Shown piece by piece: positions 1 through 8,435 of a DNA stretch of 38,589 nt. The translations under genes and the position numbers were made by a program. Numbering within the stretch: the stretch's first letter is position 1; the number at the start of each line of letters is the position of its first letter. The DNA comes from Phormidium sp. FACHB-1136. Its GTDB lineage: Bacteria; Cyanobacteriota; Cyanobacteriia; Phormidesmidales; Phormidesmidaceae. The notes beneath the pieces are model-generated. The model was not told the origin of the DNA, made no database searches, and saw only the letters and a list, made by a program, of their open reading frames with translations. Location of the stretch: NCBI RefSeq assembly GCF_014697375.1, contig NZ_JACJRS010000050.1, forward strand, positions 1 to 38,589, given 5' to 3'.

Positions 1-1
1 C

Positions 2-184
2 CTCCGCTGGCTCAAGGGTGCCGTCAACAAAGGGCGTCCGTTGCTCCAACCCATCCCCCTGCTCACCGTTGACCCTGAACCCTGCTTTGCCTCTAAAAAC
101 GCCGAAGACCAGTACTATGACCGCATCTGGTTCTCTAGGATCCAGTCCATACGATGTCAATTGCCCCCCTGGGAGGCGGCATAA
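2..184 (+). CDS. 3' end of an unidentified protein gene (partial at window edge)
   Basis: An open frame enters from the left edge and ends at a TAA at 182-184, giving about 60 C-terminal residues. Codon choice looks coding, with mostly C or G in third positions, unlike the AT-richer gene facing it. The residues include LRWLKGAVNKGRP and EDQYYDRIWFSRIQSI, which I do not recognise. No start codon is visible because the gene begins outside the window. It converges on the truncated glycosyltransferase at 192-794 with only 7 bp between stop codons, so its tail may itself have been altered by the rearrangement suspected there. Function unknown. Confidence 0.45.
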   Translation, partial: LRWLKGAVNKGRPLLQPIPLLTVDPEPCFASKNAEDQYYDRIWFSRIQSIRCQLPPWEAA

Positions 185-191
185 AGATGTG

Positions 192-794
192 TCAGGCAGT
201 CAGAATTCCCACTTCGTAGATGCGGCAATTTAACTTAGCAACCTTGGCGGTAATTTCAGGTTCAAACCCAAAACGATTTTCGCAGATGCGAATAGACTGA
301 ATGATTTCTCGCCGGAAAGCTTTATAGCAGGTTTCCATATCGGTCAGGTTGATATTGGTGAGCATGTTGGATAGTGTCGTCAGGAAAGTGTTACCCACCA
401 TATGCCAGTAATACACGACCCGATGAGGTGCCCCACCCTGAAATCGCGAGCCGAATACAACGTCTGCCTTACCACTAATAATTGGATCAATCATGCGAGG
501 AAATTCCTGAGGATCATATTCTAGATCAGCATCTTGAACAATGACAATGTCTCCAGTTGCGGCAGCAAACCCACTCCTGAGGGCTGAACCCTTGCCCTGA
601 TTTTTGGCGTGGTAAATGATCTGATCCACCTGCGAGGCAATATCCTGCTTTAGGATCTCGCGAGTACCATCAGTAGAACCATCGTCAACAATGATAATCT
701 CGCAGTTTTTAACAGGAGACTGTCTTACCGCATCAACCACCTGTTGAATAGTGCTAACTTCGTTAAAACAAGGAATGATAACCGTTAGTTTCAT
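192..794 (-). CDS. Family 2 glycosyltransferase, C-terminally truncated
   Basis: This is a GT2 (GT-A fold) enzyme resembling the dolichyl-phosphate-mannose synthase group, which transfers a sugar from an NDP-sugar to a lipid or glycan acceptor at the membrane. The 200-residue product starts MKLTVIIPCFNEVSTIQQVV. It has the nucleotide-binding strand IIIVDDGSTDGT (about residues 34-45), the metal-binding QDADLEYDP (about 87-95) and the conserved NRFGFEPEITAKVAKLNCRIYEV near the end. Homologues I recall continue after RIYEVGI with SYYGRTYAEGKK and roughly 25-30 more residues. Here the frame gives ILTA and stops. The missing tail and the abutting convergent gene suggest truncation by rearrangement. 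Activity may be lost, although the catalytic core is intact. The gene is AT-rich compared with most of the window. A methyltransferase lies 19 bp upstream. Confidence 0.85.
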   Translation of the reverse strand: MKLTVIIPCFNEVSTIQQVVDAVRQSPVKNCEIIIVDDGSTDGTREILKQDIASQVDQIIYHAKNQGKGSALRSGFAAATGDIVIVQDADLEYDPQEFPRMIDPIISGKADVVFGSRFQGGAPHRVVYYWHMVGNTFLTTLSNMLTNINLTDMETCYKAFRREIIQSIRICENRFGFEPEITAKVAKLNCRIYEVGILTA

Positions 795-813
795 AATTAT
801 TTCATCATCCTTG

Positions 814-1383
814 CTACTGTTTATTGACGGTACAAAAGTTGTTCATTCTCAGTTGAAAATATTGATGATTAAAGTCACTAAACCCACCTTTTTTTATTAA
901 GATTTGATAGAGTTTTTGGCGATTGTAATAGCGTTTGTGATCACGAATCTCATCCTCGCTCACAATCTTAAGACGATAGGCTAAAAACTCTAGGACAGGC
1001 TGTGCCCACACTGAAGGCACTGTTAAAACAAGCTTCCCACCCGGCACTAAAACACGATAGACTTCCGTAACCATTGCAGATTCATGTTCAATATGCTCGA
1101 GCACTGCTAGCATAGTCACTACATCAAAGGTGGCATCTGAAAAAGGTAGTTGACCACTAAAGTGAAGCGGCGATACAGTGATATTTCCCGATTCAAATGG
1201 ATCGACTTTAAAATCTACTCCAATACCTTGTCGAATGCGAGGAGAAATGTGGCGCAAGAAAGTGGCTTTAGTACCGCAGCCAATATCCAAAACAACGACA
1301 TTGTGAGGAATGTGTCTCAAGACTTTGGATAGCCTAAAATATCTGAGAATAGGTTCTAAGATGGGTTCTTCTTTCATTGTCAT
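814..1383 (-). CDS. Class I SAM-dependent methyltransferase
   Basis: A 189-residue methyltransferase of the Methyltransf_11 type. The SAM-binding motif I is VVLDIGCGTKATFL (about residues 29-42), followed by the acidic loop GVDFK, motif II FDVVTMLAVLEHIEHE and motif III VLVPGGKLVLTVPS. These place it firmly in the fold but do not reveal the substrate. It is co-directional with the truncated GT2 gene 19 bp downstream, and both are AT-rich. It probably belonged to a surface polysaccharide or glycolipid locus and may methylate a sugar or lipid. Two in-frame ATGs (codons 1 and 3) are possible starts. No clear Shine-Dalgarno sequence is visible upstream of either. Confidence 0.82.
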   Translation of the reverse strand: MTMKEEPILEPILRYFRLSKVLRHIPHNVVVLDIGCGTKATFLRHISPRIRQGIGVDFKVDPFESGNITVSPLHFSGQLPFSDATFDVVTMLAVLEHIEHESAMVTEVYRVLVPGGKLVLTVPSVWAQPVLEFLAYRLKIVSEDEIRDHKRYYNRQKLYQILIKKGGFSDFNHQYFQLRMNNFCTVNKQ

Positions 1384-1487
1384 TAGGTAGTGTTTATTTT
1401 GATGAACTAGTACGAGTTGAGTGAACGGTAGAAATCGTCAAAATAAGGTGAAAGGGGCAGTAGCATAAGAATCTGGAACTTGTTATT

Positions 1488-1640
1488 TCAGGCTTTAGTA
1501 TCATCTCTCTGAATTACTCTCCAAATTAGAAACTCAGTTGCACCTGTTTCTTGATATCCAAGTCTCTGTACTGCCTCCTTGAGATGCCACTTAACGATGT
1601 ACCAAATAGTCAGGCTATGGGCGGATGGGGTGTGGACTAT
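1488..1640 (-). pseudogene. Possible gene remnant
   Basis: The minus strand downstream of the GT39-like gene has an open frame ending in TGA at 1488-1490. Its residues read TIWYIVKWHLKEAVQRLGYQ and then ATEFLIWRVIQRDDTKA, which look protein-like. No ATG or plausible alternative start is visible before it runs into the end of the neighbouring gene in another frame. It may be the tail of a deleted gene. Chance cannot be excluded in such a short frame. Confidence 0.25.
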
Positions 1641-3697
1641 GGTTGCCCTAGTACCGTCAATCGGTAAGATTCTCGGTTTTCTCCTGGTGACTGGATTATA
1701 GTTTCATACCAGGTTTGCCAGTTTGTAGGGATGCCACCAGGCAATGAATCGGTGGCGGGCTGTAGGGCAATGACGGCACAGAGGTCAGTATCGGGGAATA
1801 ATTCTGGTAGGGATGCTGATACGTTAGTAATACCAACGTGCTTCAGGTAAACCTGCGGTGGATTGATGCGGCCCTGGGGTGAGTTAAGGAGAACCCAGAA
1901 TGGATATTCCCAATAGTCGCCATCGCCCAGGGCTAAACCCACCCGTTTACACTGCTTTTGCAGAATGGCCGCCGTGGCCTGTTGGTAGGGGATGGCCATT
2001 TCTTTCCTCGCCCCACTAAAGTACATCGCCTGCCGTTCTAGGGTCAAAATAGATGGTGATTGCTCAAGCCGTTGGGTCTCAGACAGGATGGGCAGGGGCA
2101 AGATAGGACGACGCAGAGGCGTAAGACTATAGGCTAGGGCCATGGACAGGAGCAAGGTCATCAGCCAGCGCTGGCTTCTCGGTTTGAAGAGCCAACCTGC
2201 CCCAAAGGCCATGATTGGCACGGCGAGAATGACCAAGGGCACCAGGAGTCGATTGTGCCACGGGCTCCACTTCAGCAGTAAGCAAAATAGCCCTAAACTG
2301 GCCAACACAGACCCCATCAGAGAGATTAACCCCATCAGGGCGGGACGGTGTTTTCTCTGTTGCCACCAGGCCCAGCCCAGCAGGCTAACTCCTAGGCCGA
2401 AGAGTAGGCTGTGGATCGGCGCACCCACAAAGTCTTCATGGGGGGCCAAAAACTTAATCCCCGGCTGGGTTAAGAGGGAGACGGTCAAGTCTGAATTGGG
2501 GCTGTAGAGGTCATAGCCGATCAGGTTGTGGACGAATACGTTGAGGGTTTTAACGGGGGGGATGGGCAGGTTGATGTAGAGCAATTTCAGGCTGTTCGAG
2601 ATCAGTACCTTTAGCCCAGGTGCATCCACCCGTGTGCCCTGGTCATCGCCGAGGACGTTGCCAAAGGTTTGATAGTTGCGGAGGAATGTCCCCAGGGACA
2701 GCCCCAAAGATCCCAGGAGGACGAGGCTACCTTGGCCTAAGTTCCAAAACCAGCGGCGGCGGAATCCAGTTTCCGTCCCAGGCTGGCCCAGCAGGAGTTT
2801 GGTGGCAAACACCATCCCCAAGGGAAACCCATAGAGAAAGGCGGTGGGTTTGGTGGCCATGGCCAAGCCCAGGGAGATCGCAATCCATACCAAATCCCAG
2901 GTTTTGTAGCGCGTGGGCACCAGGATAAAGAAGGCATAGGCACTGAGCCAAAAGGCCGTCAGCAGGTCGTTTTGAGTGGTGGGAGCCTGCATCAGCGCCA
3001 TAGGAATGCTGAGGTACAGCACCGCCCCCAACCAGGGATGATGGGGCAGGGGAACAAGGGCCTGCGTGAGCCCTGAGATGACGACTAAGCCGCCCACAAA
3101 GGCCAACCACTGCACCAAATTAACGCCATAATCGCCGCCGCCCAGCAATTGCAGATGGCTGATCAACGCCGCATTGCCGGGAGGGAAGGATATCTGCCGC
3201 AAAATGGCGGTGGGGTAGTGGGCCACGCTTTGGTTTTGGAGCCAGTGCATCACCCTGGGCAGGTGGTAGGTCATGCTATCCCAATTGTTGGGAGGGGCGA
3301 TCAGGGCCGTTGCCAGGGTGGTAGCCAAAACCAGGACGATGCCCCCAGCCATCAGCCGATCTAGCCCATCTAGGCCGGACAAAAGACTGAGGTAAGAACG
3401 TATCCCGCGATGGAGTGAACTCCCCAAGCTCCGAAAACAATAGCCTACCCGATGCGCCACCAGTCCCCCTTGGATAACCGTGACGATCAGCCATGCCAGG
3501 GCAACGTTGGGCCGAGTCAGAGCATTCCCCAAACTCAGCATTTCGTTCAACACCAGGGTAATCAGGGCTTGAATCATTAGGGCTTTGACCAACGCCAAGC
3601 CGATACCGTGGGGTGCCTCCGTATCAAGATCGATCAACAGCCACAGCAACCAGCCCGTCATCAAGGCCGTTACCAAGGGAATTAGCGCCAAGGTCAT
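1637..3697 (-). CDS. Polytopic membrane glycosyltransferase, GT39/ArnT-like
   Basis: The 686-residue product is rich in hydrophobic segments, about ten or more transmembrane helices. After the second or third helix comes the loop APPNNWDSMTYHLPRVMHWL (about residues 133-152). This matches the catalytic acidic loop of GT-C enzymes in the PMT/ArnT/RgtA group, which transfer a sugar from a polyprenyl-phosphate donor on the outer face of the inner membrane. A mostly soluble C-terminal segment follows the last helices, as is usual. It lies upstream of the methyltransferase and GT2 genes on the same strand, with 253 bp between, consistent with a surface-glycan locus. GC content is higher than in those genes. 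The acceptor and donor cannot be inferred. The start is the ATG at 3697. No strong ribosome site is visible. Confidence 0.8.
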   Translation of the reverse strand: MTLALIPLVTALMTGWLLWLLIDLDTEAPHGIGLALVKALMIQALITLVLNEMLSLGNALTRPNVALAWLIVTVIQGGLVAHRVGYCFRSLGSSLHRGIRSYLSLLSGLDGLDRLMAGGIVLVLATTLATALIAPPNNWDSMTYHLPRVMHWLQNQSVAHYPTAILRQISFPPGNAALISHLQLLGGGDYGVNLVQWLAFVGGLVVISGLTQALVPLPHHPWLGAVLYLSIPMALMQAPTTQNDLLTAFWLSAYAFFILVPTRYKTWDLVWIAISLGLAMATKPTAFLYGFPLGMVFATKLLLGQPGTETGFRRRWFWNLGQGSLVLLGSLGLSLGTFLRNYQTFGNVLGDDQGTRVDAPGLKVLISNSLKLLYINLPIPPVKTLNVFVHNLIGYDLYSPNSDLTVSLLTQPGIKFLAPHEDFVGAPIHSLLFGLGVSLLGWAWWQQRKHRPALMGLISLMGSVLASLGLFCLLLKWSPWHNRLLVPLVILAVPIMAFGAGWLFKPRSQRWLMTLLLSMALAYSLTPLRRPILPLPILSETQRLEQSPSILTLERQAMYFSGARKEMAIPYQQATAAILQKQCKRVGLALGDGDYWEYPFWVLLNSPQGRINPPQVYLKHVGITNVSASLPELFPDTDLCAVIALQPATDSLPGGIPTNWQTWYETIIQSPGENRESYRLTVLGQP

Positions 3698-3774
3698 AGG
3701 GACGTGCTCAATCCATACTCTCTGCCCAGGTTTGGATCAGCATCCGTGGGGTAGTCTCTTCTGGATTAGGCTAA

Positions 3775-3918
3775 CATCACCCTGCCGCCACAACCCTTGT
3801 CAACATCAGACTTAAGAAAACGCTGGGGCGATGGCCTCAAGCAGATGCAAAGCTGGTCGGTCAAGCCAAAAAACTGGTCGTGAACCGTCGGGACGGACAT
3901 TCTGCCTTGGATTTTTGA
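3775..3918 (+). pseudogene. Possible C-terminal gene remnant
   Basis: An open frame of 47 codons follows a TAA at 3772-3774 and ends in TGA at 3916-3918. The tail reads RLKKTLGRWPQADAKLVGQ then KKLVVNRRDGHSALDF, which looks like a natural protein C-terminus with coding-like codon use. No ATG, GTG or TTG start lies early in the frame. It may be a decayed gene fragment or a chance frame. Its stop is 3 bp from the end of ubiD on the other strand. Confidence 0.22.
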
Positions 3919-3921
3919 TCC

Positions 3922-5433
3922 TCAGCGGATGTCGTAGCCAAACAGGTTGGGATCCACGTCGCCTAGGTTGAGGTCGCCCAGGCCATACTCGGCCCAGCGG
4001 CGATCCACTAGGGCAGCGGTGTCGGTGTCGGGCACCAGCTCCTCGCTCCAGGGGCGGTCGGTTTCGGGGTAGACCTTGGTGGTGGCGTCGATGCCCATGC
4101 GGCTACCGAGTCCGGGCCGCTCGGTGGCAAAGTCGAGCTTATCAAAGGGGTTATTGGGCAGAATGAACACATCCCGCACCGGATCAACCTTGGAGGTCAC
4201 AGCCCACATCACCTGACGCGGATCGCGGATATTGATAGACTCATCCACCACAATTACAAACTTGGTGTAGTTGAACTGGGGCAGGGCCGACCAAAAGGCG
4301 AGGGCGGCGCGTTTGGCCTGTCCGGGGTAGGTTTTCTCGATGGAAAGGACAGCGGCTTTGTAGCTCAGCCCCTCCATCGGCAAGAAGAAATCCTTAATTT
4401 CCGGCACTTGCTGGCGCAGGATGGGGGTGTAGATGCGGTTGAGGGCGATGGCCATCATGGCGTCTTCCTTGGGGGGCCGACCGCTGAAAGTGGTCATATA
4501 AATGGGATCTTTGCGGTGGGTAACGCAGTGGAAGCGCAGCAGCGGGGCCGCTTCGTTGACGCCGCCGTAGTAGCCGATGTGGTCGCCAGCGGGGCCATCC
4601 ACCGCCGTTTCCCCAGGGGTGATGGTGCCTTCCAGGACGATTTCTGAGTCAGCGGGGACTTCGAGATCCACGGTTTTACACTTGGCCAGATGCACGCCCT
4701 TCCCGGCGTAGAGTCCGGCAAACAGCCATTCAGACAGGTCAATGGGGAGGGGCGTTGCCGCCGCCAGAATCACCAGGGGATCGACGCCGATGGCGATGGC
4801 CACCTCCAGCTTTTTGCCCATCTCCGCCGCCTTGCGCAGGTGCCGACTACAGCCCCGCACCGAGAGCCACTGCACGGTCATGGTGTTTTTGGATTGTAGT
4901 TGCAGCCGATACACCCCCACGTTGGGAATGCCGCTTTCGGGATCCTTCGTGATCATCAGCCCCAGGGTCAGCACCTTACCCGCATCGCCGGGATAGACGT
5001 GCAGCATCGGGATTTGGGTCAGATCCACCGCCTCATCCTTCAGCACCACCTGCTGACAAGGGGGCAGCAAATCCCGCATGGGCTTGGCCTTCACCACATC
5101 AAACAGCGCCTTGCCCATCTCCACCGCCTGGGAAACCGTCTTGGGCGGACGAGGCTGATACAGCAGGGCCAACTTATCGCCGAGGGCTTCGAGTTCCTGG
5201 GGATGTTCCATATTCATGGCCCAACAGACTCGCTCCACGGTGCCCAACACGTTGATGGCCAGGGGCATAGAGGCTCCCTTGACGTTTTCAAACAGCAGGG
5301 CAGGCCCACCACCCAACAAGAGGCGATTGGCAATTTCCGACACCTCCAGATAGGGATCCACCGGGGTGGTAATGCGCCGCAACTGTCCCCGGTCTTCCAG
5401 GAGGTTTAAAAACTGCCGAAGGTCTCGCGCCAT
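3922..5433 (-). CDS. ubiD: UbiD-family decarboxylase
   Basis: A 503-residue UbiD-type (de)carboxylase. This prenylated-FMN-dependent family includes the 3-polyprenyl-4-hydroxybenzoate decarboxylase. In cyanobacteria the likely role is plastoquinone ring decarboxylation. It aligns from memory along its full length with cyanobacterial UbiD proteins: start ARDLRQFLNLLEDRGQLRRI, NVGVYRLQLQSKNTMTVQW (metal and prFMN region), ECTIT-like stretch EGTITPGETAVDGPAGDHIGYYGG, and a C-terminus ending LNLGDVDPNLFGYDIR. The ATG at 5433 is preferred over the upstream TTG because homologues start MARDLR. It is isolated, with a hairpin and U-tract about 125 bp upstream on the same strand. Confidence 0.93.
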   Translation of the reverse strand: MARDLRQFLNLLEDRGQLRRITTPVDPYLEVSEIANRLLLGGGPALLFENVKGASMPLAINVLGTVERVCWAMNMEHPQELEALGDKLALLYQPRPPKTVSQAVEMGKALFDVVKAKPMRDLLPPCQQVVLKDEAVDLTQIPMLHVYPGDAGKVLTLGLMITKDPESGIPNVGVYRLQLQSKNTMTVQWLSVRGCSRHLRKAAEMGKKLEVAIAIGVDPLVILAAATPLPIDLSEWLFAGLYAGKGVHLAKCKTVDLEVPADSEIVLEGTITPGETAVDGPAGDHIGYYGGVNEAAPLLRFHCVTHRKDPIYMTTFSGRPPKEDAMMAIALNRIYTPILRQQVPEIKDFFLPMEGLSYKAAVLSIEKTYPGQAKRAALAFWSALPQFNYTKFVIVVDESINIRDPRQVMWAVTSKVDPVRDVFILPNNPFDKLDFATERPGLGSRMGIDATTKVYPETDRPWSEELVPDTDTAALVDRRWAEYGLGDLNLGDVDPNLFGYDIR

Positions 5434-5802
5434 TGTGAACAAGTGTGAAGGGCCATGTTCATTATGGCGGACAGGGTGAGTTCGCGGCTAGATTCCGTTG
5501 GGTGCTATGGGTTCTCAACCCCTGCGGATAGGACGCGCTAGGATGGAACGCAACCCATAAAAAAATCGGCCTCTCTCGAAGCCGATGCAGGTAATCTTGA
5601 ATACCTATGTTGTTCTCTCAATTTGGAGGAAACCGCCTCAAAGCCTATGCGCCAGGAGTGGCTTCCGTGGGAGGGCTCTCATCTCCTCCATCATCTATTG
5701 TAACAACAAGTACAGATTTCTCTTTACAAAATCTCTAGTCGATATGTCCGGGTTCGATAACCTGGGCTGATGAGCAAATGTACTTAGTCGGATGGCGCTG
5801 TC
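5434..5802. other. Intergenic region between rqcH and ubiD; possible small RNA on the minus strand
   Basis: This stretch holds no convincing protein gene. On the minus strand a TACAAT hexamer (5697-5702) precedes about 130 nt. That segment contains GAGG/CCTC and AGGTA/TACCT hairpins and ends in the terminator at 5559-5586. This arrangement could be a small RNA, a leader of ubiD with an attenuator, or simply the end of the rqcH transcript. An 18-codon frame starts near 5688, but its GGAGG is too close to the ATG to be persuasive. Confidence 0.3.
5559..5586 (-). terminator. Rho-independent terminator-like hairpin
   Basis: On the minus strand ATCGGC (5586-5581) pairs with GCCGAT (5570-5565). 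A few extra pairs close on a GAGA-type loop, and seven U residues follow (complement of 5559-5565). It lies 217 bp beyond the rqcH stop and about 125 bp before the ubiD start, so it could end the rqcH transcript or a short RNA encoded between them. Confidence 0.55.
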
Positions 5803-7554
5803 CTAGGCTTGGCCAGCAACCGGAGTGGGCGGCGACTGACGTAGGCGCTGGGGTTGGCCCCACAGAACGGTTTCGTGCTTGTAGATTACCATGCCGGGGC
5901 GAGCGCCTTTGGGCTTATACACATGGCGAGGCTGGGTATAGATAACGGGCACTTGGTCGGATTGGCGGGCGCGGCTGAAGTAGGCGGCGATGTTGGCGAC
6001 AAATTGCAGGTCGGTTTCGCTGGGCACTTGGCCTGCCCCCAGGCGCAGCAGCACATGGCTACCGGGGATTTCCTGGGTGTGAAACCAGAGGTCGTAGTCG
6101 GTGGCGACGGTGGAAATCAGCAGGTCGTTTTGGCGATTGTTTCGGCCCACTAGCACCGCCAGACCATCGGGGGTTTGCAACTGGCGAAAGGCGTCGGTGG
6201 GGTTGCGGCGATCATTGGGGCGATAGTCCGGGGAGGCGAGGTAGCCCTGTTGCACCAGTTCGTCGCGAATATCGGTGAGGGCTTCTAGGTCGGTGGGTTC
6301 GCCGTAGCTGGCAATTTGGCCCAGGGCATCATCCACCTGTTCGAGGTAGTTCAGTTCGGCCTCCACTTCGTTGAGCAGGGGCATTACCTTATCCTTAGCC
6401 CGCTTTAGTTTTTGGTGCTGTTTGTAGAGGCGCTGGGCCTGCTGAATGGCGGTTTTGTCGGGGTCAATGGCAATCGTGACGGGTGCGCCTGTCTCAAAGT
6501 CGGTGAGGGTCATGGCGGTAAGGCCCGGTACCCACTGGTGGTTATAGGTCATCAACAAATCGGCCTGCTGCCGCAGATCTTCGGCCTGGGCGGATTGATC
6601 CAACCGCTGGCGAAAGGTGTCGGCCTTTTGGCCCAGCTTTTCGAGGTGGCCTTTTAGTTTCTGCTGAAGCTGGTTTTTCAGACGGTCAAACCCCTGCCGA
6701 TTCAGTTCATCTCGGTAATAGTTGTTCAGCAGACCGTGGAGGTCATCAACGGGGGCGAGGGCATCCCAGTCCAGCAGTGTATACCCCGTGGCGGTGCGGC
6801 CAGGGAAAAACTGCCCCTTCTCCAGGGCCATCAGCCAGCGTTGCCACACCGTAAAGAGCCGATCCCAATCGGCCTGGGTCAGTTCCTCAGCGGGTTGGTT
6901 AGGACTAAGTTGCGCCGCTGCCACCAAGGTTGCCACCAGGGCCGAACTGAGGCCACCATAGCTCTGCATCAGCATTTTTTTCAGGGTGCTGGGCACTAGA
7001 GTTACCCGATCCTGCCAGCTTGGTTGGGATTCGCTGAGGCTGGGCAGGGTGTTCATCATCGCCGGGGGCAGCACGTAGGGATCCCCGGTTTGAATCGGGC
7101 GCACCCGCGACTGTTGATCGCTGACCTGGTGGGCGGCGGTGACGATTTGATTCTGGTCGTTGGCCAAAATTACGTTGCTGTACTTGCCCATGATTTCCAC
7201 GTACAGATGCCACTGGGGCGGATCTCCGGGACGACGGCCAAACTGCAAATCCAGCGCCCGTTCCCAGGGGGCCACGGGTTCAATGGCCACTAGCGCTAAT
7301 TGATTCAACTGATGTTTGAGCTGCTGGCTAAAGGTAAAGGTATCTGGCCCTTTTGGGGGAGCCTCGCCCAGGTGCAGCCGCGCCGCCTGGGGATGCCAAG
7401 ACACCGTCAGCCAACCCCGCCGATCTAGGGTACGTAGGCCGATAGCGAGGGTGGCTGTATCGCACTGCACCACCTGTTCGCAGCGGGCGGGTAGCCAGTT
7501 GGCCCGCAGGTCGTGGCAGACGGCCATTAGGGTTGTGAAGTCAACGGGTTGCAT
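5803..7554 (-). CDS. rqcH: NFACT / RqcH-type ribosome quality control protein
   Basis: The 583-residue product has NFACT architecture. NFACT-N (about residues 1-180) starts MQPVDFTTLMAVCHDLRANW. A helical, coiled-coil middle spans about 270-430 and includes YNHQWVPGLTAMTLTDFETG. An NFACT-R (DUF814) domain spans about 455-560 with LAVLVGRNNRQNDLLIS and DLWFHTQEIPGSHVLLR. Bacterial members, also called RqcH, Rqc2 homologue or FbpA, bind stalled 50S subunits with peptidyl-tRNA and promote C-terminal alanine tailing of the nascent chain. Length and domain order are normal. Many cyanobacterial entries are annotated fibronectin-binding, which reflects family history more than function. The start ATG at 7554 fits the MQPVDFTTL beginning typical of the family. 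Confidence 0.9.
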   Translation of the reverse strand: MQPVDFTTLMAVCHDLRANWLPARCEQVVQCDTATLAIGLRTLDRRGWLTVSWHPQAARLHLGEAPPKGPDTFTFSQQLKHQLNQLALVAIEPVAPWERALDLQFGRRPGDPPQWHLYVEIMGKYSNVILANDQNQIVTAAHQVSDQQSRVRPIQTGDPYVLPPAMMNTLPSLSESQPSWQDRVTLVPSTLKKMLMQSYGGLSSALVATLVAAAQLSPNQPAEELTQADWDRLFTVWQRWLMALEKGQFFPGRTATGYTLLDWDALAPVDDLHGLLNNYYRDELNRQGFDRLKNQLQQKLKGHLEKLGQKADTFRQRLDQSAQAEDLRQQADLLMTYNHQWVPGLTAMTLTDFETGAPVTIAIDPDKTAIQQAQRLYKQHQKLKRAKDKVMPLLNEVEAELNYLEQVDDALGQIASYGEPTDLEALTDIRDELVQQGYLASPDYRPNDRRNPTDAFRQLQTPDGLAVLVGRNNRQNDLLISTVATDYDLWFHTQEIPGSHVLLRLGAGQVPSETDLQFVANIAAYFSRARQSDQVPVIYTQPRHVYKPKGARPGMVIYKHETVLWGQPQRLRQSPPTPVAGQA

Positions 7555-7868
7555 GGGTTTCCTCGGCTTGGCCGCGATAGGGGCCGCAGGGGTTCAGGCG
7601 CTAGGGGGGCAGATCGCCAGCCCCAAGGCTTTAGCCCTAGGGAGATGTAGTCCAGTGTACGAAACCGCCTAAATTCTGAAATTTAGCCGGACATTCCCCC
7701 CGCATCCCTGGCAATTCGTTAGTATGAGCAATAGGCTCAATTCTAGGCATAATAGACGGCTTTGTTCGACAATGCCCGCTAAAGCCTAGCCTTAGCGCCT
7801 CGTTCCTAGCCTAGCCTTAGCGCCCCTGTGGTCTGCCCCCGGTTCATTGCCCCCACCACCTATTCATT
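7555..7868. other. Divergent intergenic region between rqcH and remA
   Basis: No gene is seen here; it must carry the promoters of both flanking genes. A hairpin with 7-bp arms (CTAAATT 7669-7675, AATTTAG 7680-7686) lies near the middle. A CATAAT hexamer at 7748-7753 is a possible -10 for remA. A 16-bp direct repeat, GCCTAGCCTTAGCGCC, occurs at 7784-7799 and 7809-7824 with a 25-bp period. Confidence 0.4.
7784..7824 (+). repeat. Tandem 16-bp direct repeat upstream of remA
   Basis: GCCTAGCCTTAGCGCC occurs exactly at 7784-7799 and again at 7809-7824, 45 bp before the remA start. A local tandem duplication is the simplest explanation; a paired regulator site is possible but not supported by anything else visible. 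Confidence 0.6.
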
Positions 7869-8135
7869 ATGGACATCAAGCTCATCAATATCGGCTTCGG
7901 CAATATTGTGTCCGCCAATCGAGTGATTGCCATCGTCAGCCCCGAATCGGCCCCCATCAAGCGCATCATTAGCGATGCCCGCGAACGGGGACAACTGGTA
8001 GACGCCACCTATGGCCGCCGCACCCGTGCCGTCATTATTACCGATTCAGGCCACACTATTTTATCCGCTATTCAGCCCGAAACGGTGTCCCATCGCTTTG
8101 TGGGCGGCAAGGACAGTGGCGATCCCAAAAATTAG
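7869..8135 (+). CDS. remA: RemA-family (DUF370) DNA-binding protein
   Basis: The 88-residue product matches the DUF370/RemA family: [25 protein letters not shown], then [30 protein letters not shown] and [18 protein letters not shown]. In Bacillus RemA is a ring-forming DNA-binding activator of extracellular-matrix genes. Cyanobacterial orthologues are widespread, but their targets are not established to my knowledge. The arginine-rich [10 protein letters not shown] segment is the expected DNA-contact region. Length is normal. The gene follows a long divergent promoter region and ends before 300 bp of non-coding sequence, so it is probably monocistronic. Confidence 0.9.
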   Translation: MDIKLINIGFGNIVSANRVIAIVSPESAPIKRIISDARERGQLVDATYGRRTRAVIITDSGHTILSAIQPETVSHRFVGGKDSGDPKN

Positions 8136-8435
8136 TTCAACCCCTGTTTCCCAAGCCGAGCATTCAAACAGCCGCTCCTTTCGATCTGTGTCATTCTCCC
8201 TGGGTCAAAACTGACGATCCAGAATTTTCTCCGATTCTTGTTCCGGTTGGCCATCCGTGCCGCCTTACCCAGTTCTAGACCCACCCGATCAAACAACGGC
8301 TTGAGGACGGGCATATTCCAAACCATGTAACCAGCCCCGATAGCTCCTTGGAAGCGCGATATAGAGCCAGGTTTCGCGCCCAGGGTAGAGGGGGGGGAGG
8401 ACGTGATATAACTCAAGCAGTTTGAGGCAATCGCG
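8136..8435. other. Intergenic region between remA and the SUI1 gene
   Basis: Nothing convincing is encoded here. Two overlapping minus-strand frames contain protein-like pieces, for example CLKLLELYHVLPPLYPGRE and MVWNMPVLKPLFDRVGLE. They are in different frames, run antisense into the SUI1 gene, and have no good start. They could be a decayed gene, but the case is weak. Confidence 0.3.

Noticed and set aside
5749..5767. T-arm-like sequence CCGGGTTCGATAACCTGG suggesting a tRNA
   Set aside because: The loop lacks the GTTCRANYC spacing and no acceptor, D or anticodon arm can be drawn around it.
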